From Hysterangium stoloniferum (taxonomy: Eukaryota; Basidiomycota; Agaricomycetes; Hysterangiales; Hysterangiaceae): 64,000 nt of DNA. The stretch covers positions 1 to 64,000 of the forward strand of contig WHVD01000120.1 of assembly GCA_015178975.1 (NCBI GenBank), in the 5' to 3' direction. Numbering within the stretch: position 1 is the first letter of the stretch; every line of letters starts with the position of its first letter. The notes beneath the pieces are model-generated. The model searched no databases. It saw only the letters and a list, made by a program, of their open reading frames with translations, and was not told the origin of the DNA. Of the stretch, positions 30,761 to 41,985 are shown piece after piece. The position numbers were made by a program, and so were the translations under genes.

Positions 30761-32274
30761 AGAGAAAGTTAATCAAGCAATAGCTTCTTAAGAGCCTTAC
30801 TAAGTCTTAAATGAAGCCACTGTTTGAACACACATGATGCCCATTTATCAATCATACCACCCACTTTTCCCTGTGGTTATTATGTTTGGGGCAATAAGAT
30901 TGCATTATATTTGCATCTGAACAGGTGATAGTGTTGTGCAAGTCAGTGATATATATATATATTAGTATTTCCGGGCCACAAGGAGGCGGCTACAAACGTA
31001 TTCAGTCAAATTGCAAAAGGTTTTGTTGATAGAAGAGTACCAAAATTCGTTGAATGCACACGAACTCTCCCCACACAGAAGTGGCAGATATCCCATTTTT
31101 ACACTTCCAAAAAAAACGCGGCTGACCATGGATTTCTAGTCGATAACAGCACTATTGGATATTATTCTAACATTACGCTACGATTCCGCAACGAGGCTAG
31201 CACATATCGTACCAACTCAACTTTTCTCTGTCAACTCGGACGCGTCACATGGAATAATTCAGAATGTCAGGTTGTGTCATAGAAGGAGCATTGCGTCATA
31301 AACACACCAGACAGAAAAACACTCAGTTGGCACGAGGAGTTGTGGCCTCGTTGCAAGGTCGTGGCGTAATGTCACAATAATATACAATAGTAAAATGCCG
31401 ACGACTAGAAATTGAAATCCATCATCAAGTATCTTCCGAAATTCCCCGGCTTCCCCGCAGCTCTCCCTCCGGATGACGGAAAGTGAGCTATCCATCGCTA
31501 CTGTGTGTGTGTGTGTGTGTGTGTGTGTTGGAAGGGGGGGGAAGGGGGGATTAAGGTGGGGTTTGCACCGATTGTCGTACTACTTGATCAAGAAAAACTT
31601 GAGCTTGGATATTGGGAACCACTAAGCCACGCTGGCGTAGTCGCACCCGACGGCATAGCCGCCTCCCTGAGGTGACTAACAGAGATTCACCGCATTTACG
31701 AGTAACAAGAAAAAAAGACAGACCAATCATCCAGTTTTTCTTTCGGCACTCCGGATCTGTGGTTAAAGGTAATGAATGGTCTTGTCGATGTTACGGGGAA
31801 AAACAGAGAAATGTCCAGGAGAGCTCCCATTAGGTCTTCATATGGAAACCTTCGGCAGGTTGCGTGATGAACACGTGAATACTCCAATTATTACCTTAAA
31901 AACGTGACCTGTCTGTCTTCCACATATCATGCACGACCCGTCCCTGTCTACAACTCTCACCTTCAGTTTGCTCTCGTATTGGCATTTGATAATTTTCCTT
32001 CATTATAGAATTATAGTACTAATGGAATAATCGCAGCTGTCATCGATTGCGATATTGGCGGTAGCTGTGATTGGTGGTGCCTCGGAAAGGTGAGGACTTT
32101 GTTCAATGCCCGGAACTGCCTGCGGGTCTTTGTACATCGAGTCGTCTCGATTCGAGGTCTCGTATGTTCACAGTTCAGCTGTGGTTAATGGGAGCCACCC
32201 GTGATGCATGTGATGTAGACAGTGGTTCCTGGCTGTTGCGTACGTGGCAGTCCCTGCATGTTGTGCTGCAAGTC
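30761..32274. other. Intergenic debris with an inverted repeat and a GT run
   Basis: 31080-31270 is a copy of the dispersed repeat also seen at 12690 and 14500; 31290-31430 is a second copy in reverse orientation, forming an imperfect inverted repeat around 31280. A (GT)n microsatellite occupies 31501-31528, followed by a G-rich stretch to 31561. I see no supported gene. Confidence 0.5.
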
Positions 32275-32745
32275 TTAATGCTCACTATCCCTCGCTACCC
32301 CAAATCTACTGCACTCCCTCGAGCATGAGGGGCTCACAGTGACCATTCCCACTCCCTCAAATGAAGAATACATACCGCCCAACTCTCCCCACAGTCTGAT
32401 CTTCCTTACAGCAACTCCATCTTGACGCACGGCAGCTCTCCAAGACATAGCAGTCATAGCGTTCCCTCTGGCAAAGACACCCTGTCTTTCCAGCTCATGA
32501 TTGACCTGTCGGGTTGCCATCCTCAGGCTCAACGGCTCTATCTTCGGCACCTTGGTCAGCCAGATCACCGCAGCGTTATTGGAAGCGTATTCAAGATCCA
32601 GGATATTGCAAAAGGCCTTGTATGGTGTGTGAGAATGATGGTGGTATGTGAGTGGTGGTATGCGAAGAGTGAAATCCGTGCGACGAACAACGATGCGCGG
32701 AATGGCGAGTTGTAGCGACGAGATCAAAGGTGGTCTGCACAGCAC
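32275..32745 (-). CDS. Hypothetical protein, divergent from PEX13
   Basis: A - strand frame of up to 156 codons from ATG 32745. The N-terminus is Arg-rich and could be a mitochondrial presequence (IPRIVVRRTDFTLRIPPL). The core FCNILDLEYASNNAAVIWLT and LSLRMATRQVNHELERQGVF looks like real protein. After KIRLWGELGG there is a GTATGT donor near 32375, so the true C-terminus may lie in another exon and the final 35 codons may be intron. The head-to-head gap to PEX13 is about 370 bp, so the two may share a promoter. Function not recognised. Confidence 0.55.
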   Translation of the reverse strand: MLCRPPLISSLQLAIPRIVVRRTDFTLRIPPLTYHHHSHTPYKAFCNILDLEYASNNAAVIWLTKVPKIEPLSLRMATRQVNHELERQGVFARGNAMTAMSWRAAVRQDGVAVRKIRLWGELGGMYSSFEGVGMVTVSPSCSRECSRFGVARDSEH

Positions 32746-33117
32746 CTAGCTTTGGTTAACGGTAGCTAGCCGTGATCCGTTTATGTTAAGTTTTCGGTGG
32801 TGCTGTTCCTAGACCGTATAAATTTCCGTTTGTCTGAGTAGGTGACAGTTAACTCGTTGTAAACGGATGAGGACTATAATTCAAAAATTTACAAGTTCAT
32901 AATATTGGGTGAAACGGCAAAAACAAAATCAGTGGTAATATTTTGAGGTATTAGAAATTTAGCATGTTGGAACGCACCTTAGATTTGGTGTTACTTCCCC
33001 ACCTTCTAGGCGCTTGTGTCTCAGTCCGAACGGACTGGATTACGTCAGATTGTCGGCTCGGTGACCCCACTCTCCGACTTAAGAGTTTTTGACATTCTCG
33101 CTGCTCCGAATTGTCAA

Positions 33118-34242
33118 ATGACCACGCCATCCCCTCCAAAGCCATGGGAGCGAGCAGGTGTAACGGCGGCTGCGGTGGCAGCGGCAGCACCAACACCAAC
33201 ACCGCCATCTCAATCTTCGTTTGCAACACCAGTACCTTCATCCACAACAGCGCCGTCAGTGCCGGCCCGTCCTTCAACCCTAACAGAAAATGGACAACAA
33301 AATCCTTTAACATCCCAGTTCAATACTGCCGTTTCACCTTATGCTTCACCGTACGCATCACCGTATAACCGGTTAGGAGCTACATCGATGTATGGCGGGA
33401 TGGGATCGTACGGTATGGGTGGATATGGTGGTGGATATGGTGGCGGATATGGTATGGGCGGATATGGCGCTGGATATGGCATGGGATATGGCGGAATGGG
33501 CGGATACGGCGGGATGGGGATGCAGCCACCCTTCAATCCGAATAACCCCACACTCACACAACAGCTCGAAGCAACGACACACAGCACATTCGCGCTCATT
33601 CAGAGCATAGTGCAGACGTTCGGAGGATTTGCCCAGATGCTCGAAAGCACGTATATGGCGACACATTCCTCCTTCTTCGCTATGGTGGGTGTGGCGGAGC
33701 AGCTTGGGCAGCTGCGGAATGCACTGGGTAGCGTATTGGGGCTGTTTGGGATGATTCGGTGGCTGCGTGGGCTCATTACGGGCCGGCCGGTGAATGACGG
33801 CGGGATGTCCGATGAATTCAGCTCGTACCTCGCCCGTCCGCCAGGCAGCCCCCCTCCAAACCCGAACGCCCCGAAACCCTCCAAAAAGCCGCTTGTCATT
33901 TTCCTCCTCGCCCTTTTCGGCATTCCCTTCCTCATGCACCGTCTCATTCGCAGTCTCTCCGCCCGCTTGCCCCCACCCAATCAACTTTCGAACGAGCAAG
34001 TCATTGACCCGAGTAAGCTGGTGTTTGCACGGGCTGGCTTTGCATTCAATACGAAGGACCCCGTGGAGTTGGCGTTGCGTGAAGGGGAGATTGTTGCTAT
34101 TTTGGGCACTGTGGATCCTGTTACTGGCGTTGAGGGCGCGTGGTGGAGAGGGAGAACGAGGGATGGGAGGGAGGGTTGGTTCCCGAGAGATTATGCACAA
34201 GTGTTGACTGCGGAGAAGGCCGAGGCGAAAAAGGTTGACTGA
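33118..34242 (+). CDS. PEX13: Peroxisomal import docking protein Pex13
   Basis: 374 residues without introns. The start at 33118 gives MTTPSPPKPWERAG, the usual Pex13 N-terminal signature; the longer frame from 33016 is less likely. Residues about 93-134 are a Tyr/Gly-rich repeat (GGYGGGYGMGGYG type), 148-222 the conserved Peroxin-13 N domain, 258-278 a membrane helix (VIFLLALFGIPFLM), and 298-366 a C-terminal SH3 domain with WWRGR and GWFPRDYAQVL. Pex13 sits in the peroxisomal membrane and binds Pex14 and Pex5; the YG region is known to form a meshwork through which cargo passes. The gene appears intact. A truncated copy is at 40681-41575. Confidence 0.96.
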   Translation: MTTPSPPKPWERAGVTAAAVAAAAPTPTPPSQSSFATPVPSSTTAPSVPARPSTLTENGQQNPLTSQFNTAVSPYASPYASPYNRLGATSMYGGMGSYGMGGYGGGYGGGYGMGGYGAGYGMGYGGMGGYGGMGMQPPFNPNNPTLTQQLEATTHSTFALIQSIVQTFGGFAQMLESTYMATHSSFFAMVGVAEQLGQLRNALGSVLGLFGMIRWLRGLITGRPVNDGGMSDEFSSYLARPPGSPPPNPNAPKPSKKPLVIFLLALFGIPFLMHRLIRSLSARLPPPNQLSNEQVIDPSKLVFARAGFAFNTKDPVELALREGEIVAILGTVDPVTGVEGAWWRGRTRDGREGWFPRDYAQVLTAEKAEAKKVD

Positions 34243-36199
34243 AATAGCAATGGACTGTGTGCCGTGTATTATATCCTTGTGTCATCCGTCACTTTTGTGT
34301 CTTATATCTCTCCCGAATTCCGTTATATTATTATGATCATCTAAGCTTATAAATCACTTTGAAGCATTGTAATCGACTGAAAATTGTACCACTTAGAGGT
34401 GTGATGATGTTGAAGTTGCACACAGAACTAGTGTAAAGTGAAGGGTAGGGAACTGACCTGTTCGAGAAAACATTATGGGTGCACGATGATAGAAGGAACC
34501 AAAAGACCAAGAGGCAATGTGGGGACTGATCTATCACTTCAATTCACAGCACTTGCTTTTAATGAAAGAAATGCAAATGAATATCAAAGCCGAAGTCGAC
34601 AGACACAAGAATAACTCACTCCTTAAATGGATCGTAGAAGAACCAATGATTTCTGTTCACATCCGGACGTCAAGCTATGGGCATCCTCCCACTCTCTCAA
34701 TCTCGCCAAACCCACACTTGTCCATTCAAAGTCCGCGACAATGTCTATGTTCACGAACCTTGTCGGGGAATCGCAGACCCAGTATTGTTTGCGAGCTAAC
34801 TGATTGAGCTTGAACGTGGAAGAAATACAACAGGGTGGATCAGTTGTAACAGGGTACGTGGTGGCGGCGTGAACAACACCTGGAATGTCGATGAGACTGA
34901 TTGCTTTGGCGTTTCAGGGCAGGGTGCAGGATCCTGCTGCAGAGGCTTATGATCCCGTTGAGTGGAAGTGGCGAGTGAGAGAGCTTCTGGGGGTCAACAT
35001 TCATGGGCAGTTGCAGCAACAGTGATCTTTGTACCTTTCTGCTTCCTTTCTCTCATTCTCTGGGCTTTTGGGGGATGCGTGGCGCCATGGCAGTGAGGTG
35101 GAAACCTTTCCTGACGCTGGTCCTGTGGACATCTTAGGAAGATTAGGAAAACCAACGTATCTCCTGAGTTTTTGGGTATGACTCAGAGCTTCCGGTCGTC
35201 GACATCCATGGGCGAATGCGGCAACTGTGATGTTTCCTCTATATATTCAAAGGAAATGCTATGCCTGTACCCTCTTGTCTTGTTGCATCTGTTCAATCTC
35301 GTTCTTATCTCCTTCTCTGGACTTTACGCGGGTTTGGACGAGATACGCTGCTTAAACGAAAAAGCTTCTGGTTCGTTGTCAACTATGAGCACGTGCTGTG
35401 ACTGTGACAGGACGACATTGTCTTGTTCGGCCGTGGGACAGTGTTTGGCAAGGAGGCTTAGGCTTTGGGCCTAGCCTCAGCTCGTCAATATACCTTATCC
35501 AAGGCGACACGCGATGAGACTTGCCCAATACAGAAATAAAGAAGAAATGCTCGTCAGTTTCAATAGCATGAGTTCAATCCGTCAGCGGGATTATAAGTAG
35601 AGAGCCGCCAGCCTGACACCTGGGTACACCAGGATCGACAAGTCGACTGGACGCCAGCTCAAGACTTGAGCAGCCTTTCAAGCGCATTCAAGGTATATAA
35701 GGACAGAAAACATTTTCCTGATGGCCTGGAGAGAACGGGGAGGATTGTAACGGGGGATAGGAATAGCGATAACGTGAGAGATATGGGTTGTGATAATGTG
35801 ACTAATATGGGTTGTGATAATATGGAAAATGTGGATATTGATAAATATGGAAGAAAAAGGTTATAAGGATTTTCCTGGAAACATGACATAATTGAAGTCG
35901 CTCAGAATTAATGGATCATGATGTCGAAGAGAAACTGGCGTAATTACTTTTTGTCATGTGGCTCAATCATAAGCCACCGCTCTGACCTCGCGCTGTGATG
36001 GTTCAAAAATTGTTCAGGTATACTGCAAGATCGCCAGGGAGGAAGTCCGAGTTTCAGGTTTGCCCAGCACACGCGATTCTCACGACAATGTTTACTCACT
36101 CCTCATGATACTTGAGCATCTTTGACTCGGCTGCTCATAGATCATAGGATTGGTCATTTCTTTCTTTTCGATAAACATTCATCCGTAGCAAGTTCAAGG
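34243..36199. other. Intergenic stretch with gene debris
   Basis: 34860-35030 holds a short exon-like frame (after a TTTCAG acceptor) that reads AEAYDPVEWKWRVRELLGV; a related segment occurs on the - strand near 39040-39100, so it is part of an old duplication. 35655-35680 shares GGACGCCAGCTCAAGACTTG with 38880-38900 in reverse. Poly-residue or TE signatures are absent and no complete gene is visible. Confidence 0.4.
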
Positions 36200-36290
36200 C
36201 GGCCAGGGGTACTCTTGTGGTTTGTCATTGAACCGGATCAGGACGAAGCTACTGTATGACACTAAGATGTCCGTTTGGGGGAAAGTGCCA
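36200..36290 (+). pseudogene. Fragment copy of gene X exon 2
   Basis: About 90 bp similar to 37155-37240 (GTACTCTTGTGGTTTG and GACGAAGCTACTGTATGACA, then CCAAGATGTCC-type sequence), 950 bp upstream of the complete gene. A leftover of local tandem duplication. Confidence 0.6.
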
Positions 36291-36704
36291 TACATGATAT
36301 AGCGGGGGAATCACAACTCGCGTCTGCACCACTCGGAAACCTTTTGCGTTACGTCGGCAGAAGGATAGAAAGAAAAGGTTCTCTCACTGATATCTGCATG
36401 AACACGAAGTTTTATTTCAAAGTCCCTTGTCGACATACACGGGAATCTTAAGATAAAGAGAATAGACCAGTTTGTACACACTTCACGGCCCTTTTCTTTT
36501 TCAGTCCTTTTATTATAATTAATATTGTTTTCTGCATTTACAGTTGTCATAACGCTATCATATAGTATTTATGACTCTGGTATGTTGTTAATTGGCCATT
36601 TGAATTACGTTCAAAGCGGCGTGTCACAGAAGCCTGATGAACCTTGTCAACGGTTCTCTTTCCCATTTTTTGGACATGCCTCATGTCTATATCTCACGTC
36701 TCCC

Positions 36705-37420
36705 ATGTCTGACCACGAGGTTGTACCCAGTCACCCTGATGATGTCAAAGAGCTACCCTCATTGAACTCACCTGCTTCCTTGGAATCTCAAAAGATCAAA
36801 GTCCTCGAAAGTCATTTTCGGGGCATACTCCAGAGACAATGGGCGTGTAATGTAGAGGGTCACGGCCTCTGTTACCACAGACCAGGTCATGACGACCATA
36901 TATCGATCAGCAAGGATGCACTTGATTCATGGGTTCAGCAGCGGGTATGTTAATCTTTTGTTTCGAGGATCGACTCCATTGTGTCGGACTTTTTTATTCC
37001 GTTTAGTGCCGTGATTTTGCGACTTGCGTAGAACCGCCGGAAGGCTTGCTGGATTCATCAGGAATTGAGAAAGGTATGCCCCACATTGAGAGAGACGCCA
37101 TGACTAGCTGGGTTGAACCCGTTATTTGTAATCCAACGGAAGTCGAAGTCGGCCCCGGCTACTGTTGTGGTCTGGCATTAGAGAGGATCGGTACGAAGCT
37201 ATTGTACGGCACCAAGATGTCCATTCTGGTTGGAAAGTGCTTTCTTTACACACGGCGCGTGGAGAAGTATGAGAGAGTTGCCGAAAGGCTCGAGGATACG
37301 GATAGGGACACGCATAAGAAAATGAAGGCGACTAGATTGCTTAACAAACAGCTAACTGTGCGGCAACTGAGCATAATAGTTGAAGAGGGGATGGATCCTC
37401 TGAGGCATGTTCGCTTCTGA
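36705..37420 (+). CDS. Uncharacterised gene X (two exons)
   Basis: Exons 36705-36944 and 37007-37420 with a GTATGT/TTTAG intron give 217 residues. The N-terminal half has QRQWACNVEGHGLCYHRPGH followed by DDHISISKDALDSWVQ, a Cys/His pattern (C-X-x-x-H-x3-C ... H) and Trp motif that I have seen in many Agaricomycete proteins of unknown function. The second half contains a helical Arg/Glu-rich stretch (EKYERVAERLEDTDRDTHKK). A role as a small Zn-binding protein is only a guess. It is followed 160 bp later by gene Y; both are repeated together elsewhere. Confidence 0.65.
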
Positions 37421-37578
37421 TGGAGGCTATTCATTGTATGCTGAAATCATTTTAATGAAGACCTGCTTACCCGCGTAAAATACGATATCGGGCGACATGG
37501 CTTCTGGCGACGACCTATACCGCCTTTATATTACGGTTTGGTACTATTAAAGAGATAAAGATTGGCAGAGTAATAGTA

Positions 37579-38595
37579 TTGATGGCGCACTTAATCGAGT
37601 TTATGGCGTACATCGAGGTTGCACCAGCTAAAATGGTTCCTGCACTCTTCACTGCCCTGGTCGGGTCGCAACTTCTTGGTGACTGCTATACTGTCGCCTC
37701 GAAATTCATATCACACCTTGGCGAATATCTCTGTATCCCGTCGGCTGCCACTCTCACCACTTTAGATTTTTCTATTCTTACTCACTCTTTCTCCACCATT
37801 ATTCAGGAAGTGCATGATGCACGGTCCCTGTCACAACCTCGATGTGATTAAACAGTATTTCAAATTCTGGATGGGCTCGTAAGTTTTACTGTTTCAGTGT
37901 TTGGAGAATGGCCGGAATGAGGAATATGCAGTAGAAACCAACCTGCACACATGGGACTGATTCGCCAGCAATTATCGATTTTATCCCGTTGTTTCACACA
38001 GGATCGTTGTCTCTGCAGCATTTATGGAACTCTATTGGATATCGTGCCTGACGTTTTACAGACCAAGCTCTATTCATTTGGGTGTCCTGACCATTCTCGC
38101 TCCATGGCTTATATATGCATTATAAATGAAGTCAATTCATTATATGACGGTGCCACATTGATGGCAGAAAACATTGATCGAATTAATATCATTGTTTCCA
38201 TTGGGGTTAAAATCATGCAGTGAGTCCACAGTTACACCGTCGTCGTGGATCCGTCGTCTCAAAAAATCATTCGGCCGTCGGGATACTCACCCAGAACCCA
38301 AAAGCAGACCCTGCATTGTTTCATTCCACCTCGAGGCTAATAAGGCGTTCATCGTCGTTAATTTCACAATCTCCAGACCCCGAAATTGCGTGCACGGGAG
38401 TGCGGAGAACCCAATCCGTGCCCTTCACGACTTCCTGAGTGTATATCTACCCGGAGAGGGGATATTCGCGACGAGCTTGATGCGCGAAGCAAAATCACTT
38501 GTCTGTCTGCTTGCGACTTCGTTTGTAGGGGTCTCACCAAGTTCCAACACAGATTACTTATCCCTCTTGAAGAAGCACGGATGGGCTTGTGACTA
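37579..38595 (+). pseudogene. Uncharacterised gene Y, copy 1
   Basis: Begins MMAHLIEFMAYIEVAPAKMV and shares sequence with 39110-40030 and 57560-58560. Later pieces are MELYWISCLTFYRP-like, SIGLKSCSES and RPCIVSFHLEANKAFIVVNF, ending at 38595. Relative to the other copies it lacks 5 bases near 37830 (the EVHDGxGLS...EDLN segment), which shifts the frame, and needs further frame changes near 37950-38150, some of which may be introns. No domain is recognised. Confidence 0.6.
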
Positions 38596-39109
38596 GACTG
38601 TTCCATACGGCTAATGTATTTACCTATTACCTAAATGATGTTCGACCTAGCTGAAGATTCTGAGAAGAGTAACTCAGGTTATGATATTCGCAGTATGGTT
38701 TCCTCAGTCTTGAAGAGCTCAAGCGATGATTTGAGAAAGAGATTGCTACTCGTGTGGCTTTGAGCTTTGCCCTGTTCTTCAACATATATAATGATCTGTA
38801 AGGTACAGTTCGGTAGAAGTGTCGGAAAAATCCGAAAATCCTCATCAGCGGTGTCGGCCGATCTAAATCCCGGCTCGTCCAAGTCTTGAGCTGGCGTCCA
38901 TCCGATGGATCGGGCCGTGCCCCCCCCCCCCCCCCCAGGCACCAGGCCGGCGGCGCTGTGCAAAGAATCCCGCAACCTACTGAAGGGTCACGCAGCCTGT
39001 CTAAGATCTATGCAGATGCTGGCAGCCCCCAGTTCCCTGCCGACACGCCAACCAGAAGCTCTCTCGCTCACCCATTCCACTCAACGGGATCATAAGCCTC
39101 CACGACATG
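38596..39109. other. Spacer between inverted gene-pair copies
   Basis: Spacer of the large inverted repeat. It contains a run of about 17 C (38922-38938) and pieces that resemble 34900-35030 and 35600-35680 in reverse orientation. Confidence 0.5.
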
Positions 39110-40030
39110 GAACCAATGTCATTAATTCGATCAATGTTTTCTGCCGTCACTAATGTGACACCCTCAAATAATGCATCAAGTTCATCTATAGTGCATTCAT
39201 AAATGAAGTAGGGAGAAGGGCCGGCAGATGCAAATGAATTGATCTTGGTCTGTAAAATGTCAAGCACGATATCCCATAGAGTTCCATCAATGCTGTGGAG
39301 CCAAGGATCCTGTGTGAAACAGCAGGAGACTGTTGTGTTAGAATATGATAATGTGATTAATTGTAATCTCATATCTTGTCTTGTGACTGTATAGGTTCTG
39401 GCCAGTTCACACATGTGATTGATATATTTAGTTAGAGTTCACTAGATCCGTAGCACGCCATTGTGCACAGACCAGTGCACAGACCATGTATACCAGTATA
39501 TAGTTAGTTCAGATGAGGAGTAGATCCCTCATCTGAAAGCCTAGCAATATCACCGGCTTAGCATCTACCCGCTCTACTCTTAGTGGCTAGGCTCCAATAG
39601 TAGAGAGTCCTTGTACTGTGATTCCCAGGCTAGCAGATTTTAACACATTGATATTTACAGGTGAATCCATTCCATGTGTTCAGTTTGGTTTCCATCATAT
39701 CTGCACCATTTCGGCAATTCTCCAAAAACAGCAACAGTAAAACTTATAACATCATCCAGAATTTGAAATGATTTTTAATGCCATTGAGGTCCTCATATGA
39801 CAGGCCCCATCCATCATGCACCTCCTTAATAATGGTGGAGAAACACTCAGCAATAATAGAATAATCTAAAGTGGTGAGGGTGGCAGCTGGCGGGCTACAG
39901 AGGTATTCGCCAAGGTGTGATATGAATATCAAGGCAACAGCATAACAGTCACCAGGAAGTTGTGACCCGATCAGGGCAGTGAAGAGCACAGGAACCATTT
40001 TAGCTGGCGCAACCTCAATATACGCCATGA
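39110..40030 (-). pseudogene. Gene Y, copy 2 (inverted, split by a solo LTR)
   Basis: The - strand from 40028 reads MAYIEVAPAKMVPVLFTALI then GDCYAVALIFISHLGEYLC and the KEVHDGWGLSYEDLNGIKNH segment, which keeps the 5 bases missing in copy 1. A solo LTR (39336-39645) interrupts it; beyond the LTR are QDPWLHSIDGTLWDIVLDIL and ENIDRINDIGS. The C-terminal third of gene Y is absent. Confidence 0.7.
39336..39645 (+). repeat. Solo LTR (310 bp) inside gene Y copy 2
   Basis: Starts TGTTAGAATATGATAATG and ends AGATTTTAACA; homologous to 11438-11766. The flanking pentamers are TGTTG and CATTG. Both can be derived from CGTTG by one CpG transition on either strand. Comparison with the uninterrupted copy near 58155 supports this as the insertion site. 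Confidence 0.82.
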
Positions 40031-40189
40031 AATCGCTTACACCGCCATCCGGACTATGACTCTGCCGATCTTCATTTCTTCACTAGTACCAAACAAGAAT
40101 GTAAAGGCGGTATAGGTGTTCAGAAGAAGCTAACTCGCCTGATATCGGATTTTACGCGGGTAAGATGGTCTCCATTAAAATAATTTCAG

Positions 40190-40445
40190 CATGAAATGAA
40201 TGGCCTTCATCAGAAGCGAACATGCCTCAAGAGATCCACCCCCTCGTTAACATTTCTGCTCAATTACGGCACAGTTAGCTGTTTGTTAAGCAGTCTGGTC
40301 GTCGTCGTTTCCTCGCGTTTGTGCATGAGCCTTTGGGCAACTCTTTGGTACTCCCCCACACGGCGCGTGTTGAACAAGCACTTTCCAACCAAAATGGATA
40401 TCTTGATGCCGTACACTAGCTTCGTCCCGATCCGCTCTACTGCCA
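40190..40445 (-). pseudogene. Gene X fragment, copy 2 (inverted)
   Basis: Reverse complement aligns with 37185-37430, the C-terminal half of gene X, in the same order relative to gene Y as in copy 1. The similarity stops at about 40445, where unrelated sequence leads into the PEX13 pseudogene. Confidence 0.72.
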
Positions 40446-40680
40446 GACCACATTGGCAAGATTGGGAGAGTGGGAGGGTGGGACGACATCGTTCGCTATG
40501 GAGCTATCGATAATGCGACGAGTGTGAGAAGGGTGGCTACTACTGTGAAAGGTGGTTGTACGAAGGCGGTTGAAGAGACAGGGAATCCCGAGAGAGGGCA
40601 ATGAATGTGGATGGGAAGGAAGTGAAGTCGAAGTCGGAGACGCCGAGCTTGATTTCGGGGCCCACAAGCATGTACCTCCA

Positions 40681-41575
40681 GTGGATGCAGCCACCCTTCA
40701 ATCTGAATAACCCCAAACTCACACAACCCCTCGAAGCAAATATACACAGTACATTCGAGCTCATTCAGATCATGGTGCAGACATTCGGAGGCTTTTCCCA
40801 GATGCTCGAAATCACGTACATGCTACACATTCATCGTTTTTCGGTGTGGTCGGTATGGCGGAGTAGTTTGGGCAGCTGCAAAATGCACTGGGTAGCGTAT
40901 TAGGGCTGGATGATACAGTGGTTGCGTGGGCTCATTACGGGTCGGCCGGCGTATGACGGCGGGATGTCCGATTAATTCAACCCGTACCTCGCCCGTCTGC
41001 CAGACAGCCCCCCTCCAAACCCGAACGCCCCGAAACCCTCCAAAAAGCCGCTTGTAATTTTCCTCCTCGCCCTTTCGGGATTCCCTTCCTCATGCACCGT
41101 CTCATTCGCAGTCTCTCCGCCCGCTTGCCCCCACCCAATCAACTTCCGAACGAGCAAGTCATTGACCGAGTAAGCTGGTGTTTGCAAGGGCTGTCTTTGC
41201 ATTCAATACGAAAGACCCCGTGGAGTTGGCGTTGCGTGAAGGGGAGATTGTTGCTATTTTGGGCACTGTGGATCCTGTTACTGACGTTGAGGGCGCGTGG
41301 TGGAGAGGGAGAACGAGGGATGGAAGGGAGGGTTGTTTCCCGAGAGATTATGTCCAATTGTTGACTGCGGAGAAGGCCGAGGCGAAAAAGGTTGACTGAA
41401 ATAGCAATGGACTGTGTGCCGTGTATTATATCCTTGTTATCTGTCACTTTTGTGTCTTATATCTCTCTTGAATTCCATTATATTATTATGATCCTCTAAG
41501 CTTATACATCACTTTGAAGCATTGGAATCGACTAAAAATTGTACCACTTAGAGTACTGATGATGTTGAAGTTACA
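40681..41575 (+). pseudogene. PEX13 pseudogene (3' two thirds)
   Basis: Aligns with 33520-34420 of the PEX13 locus, from the Peroxin-13 N domain to about 180 bp past the stop codon. The N-terminal region and the YG repeat are missing. Frameshifts and stops occur near 40866, 40972, 41075 and 41167. The SH3 part (about 41178-41399) is still largely readable. Because non-transcribed or 3' flanking sequence is included and there is no poly-A, it is a DNA-level duplication. Confidence 0.9.
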
Positions 41576-41985
41576 CACCTTGGGTGCTTCCTTTGAACTT
41601 CCGCTTTTAGGCTGCTCAAAACTGAACCACGCCACACTTAGATCGTACAAGCCACGATAAATTGAGTTTCATAGCTCATGTACATTGCATCTGAGTGCAA
41701 TGAATGGACTCCTACTGACAATAAATTTTTTCTGAAGAGGGTGATGCCCCATACATCTATCAGAAGCAACACAAGGATATGCAGATGTATATCTTTGATA
41801 ACTCAGAGGATAAAATTGCAAAAATATCAAAAGTATTTGTGAATATGCTCTATCATATCTAGATTTTTGAAATACAATGCCATTACATAACCTCCAAATG
41901 TAGAAATACTACAAATATATATATACATGAGACTTATTGGAATGGTTTTTTGGCTGACAACTCTGACCCACAAAACTGCTTATAT

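Noticed and set aside
33373-34200. 275-codon frame opposite PEX13
   Set aside because: Shadow frame: the Gly/Tyr repeat reads as Ile/Ser/Thr repeats on the other strand; PEX13 is certain.
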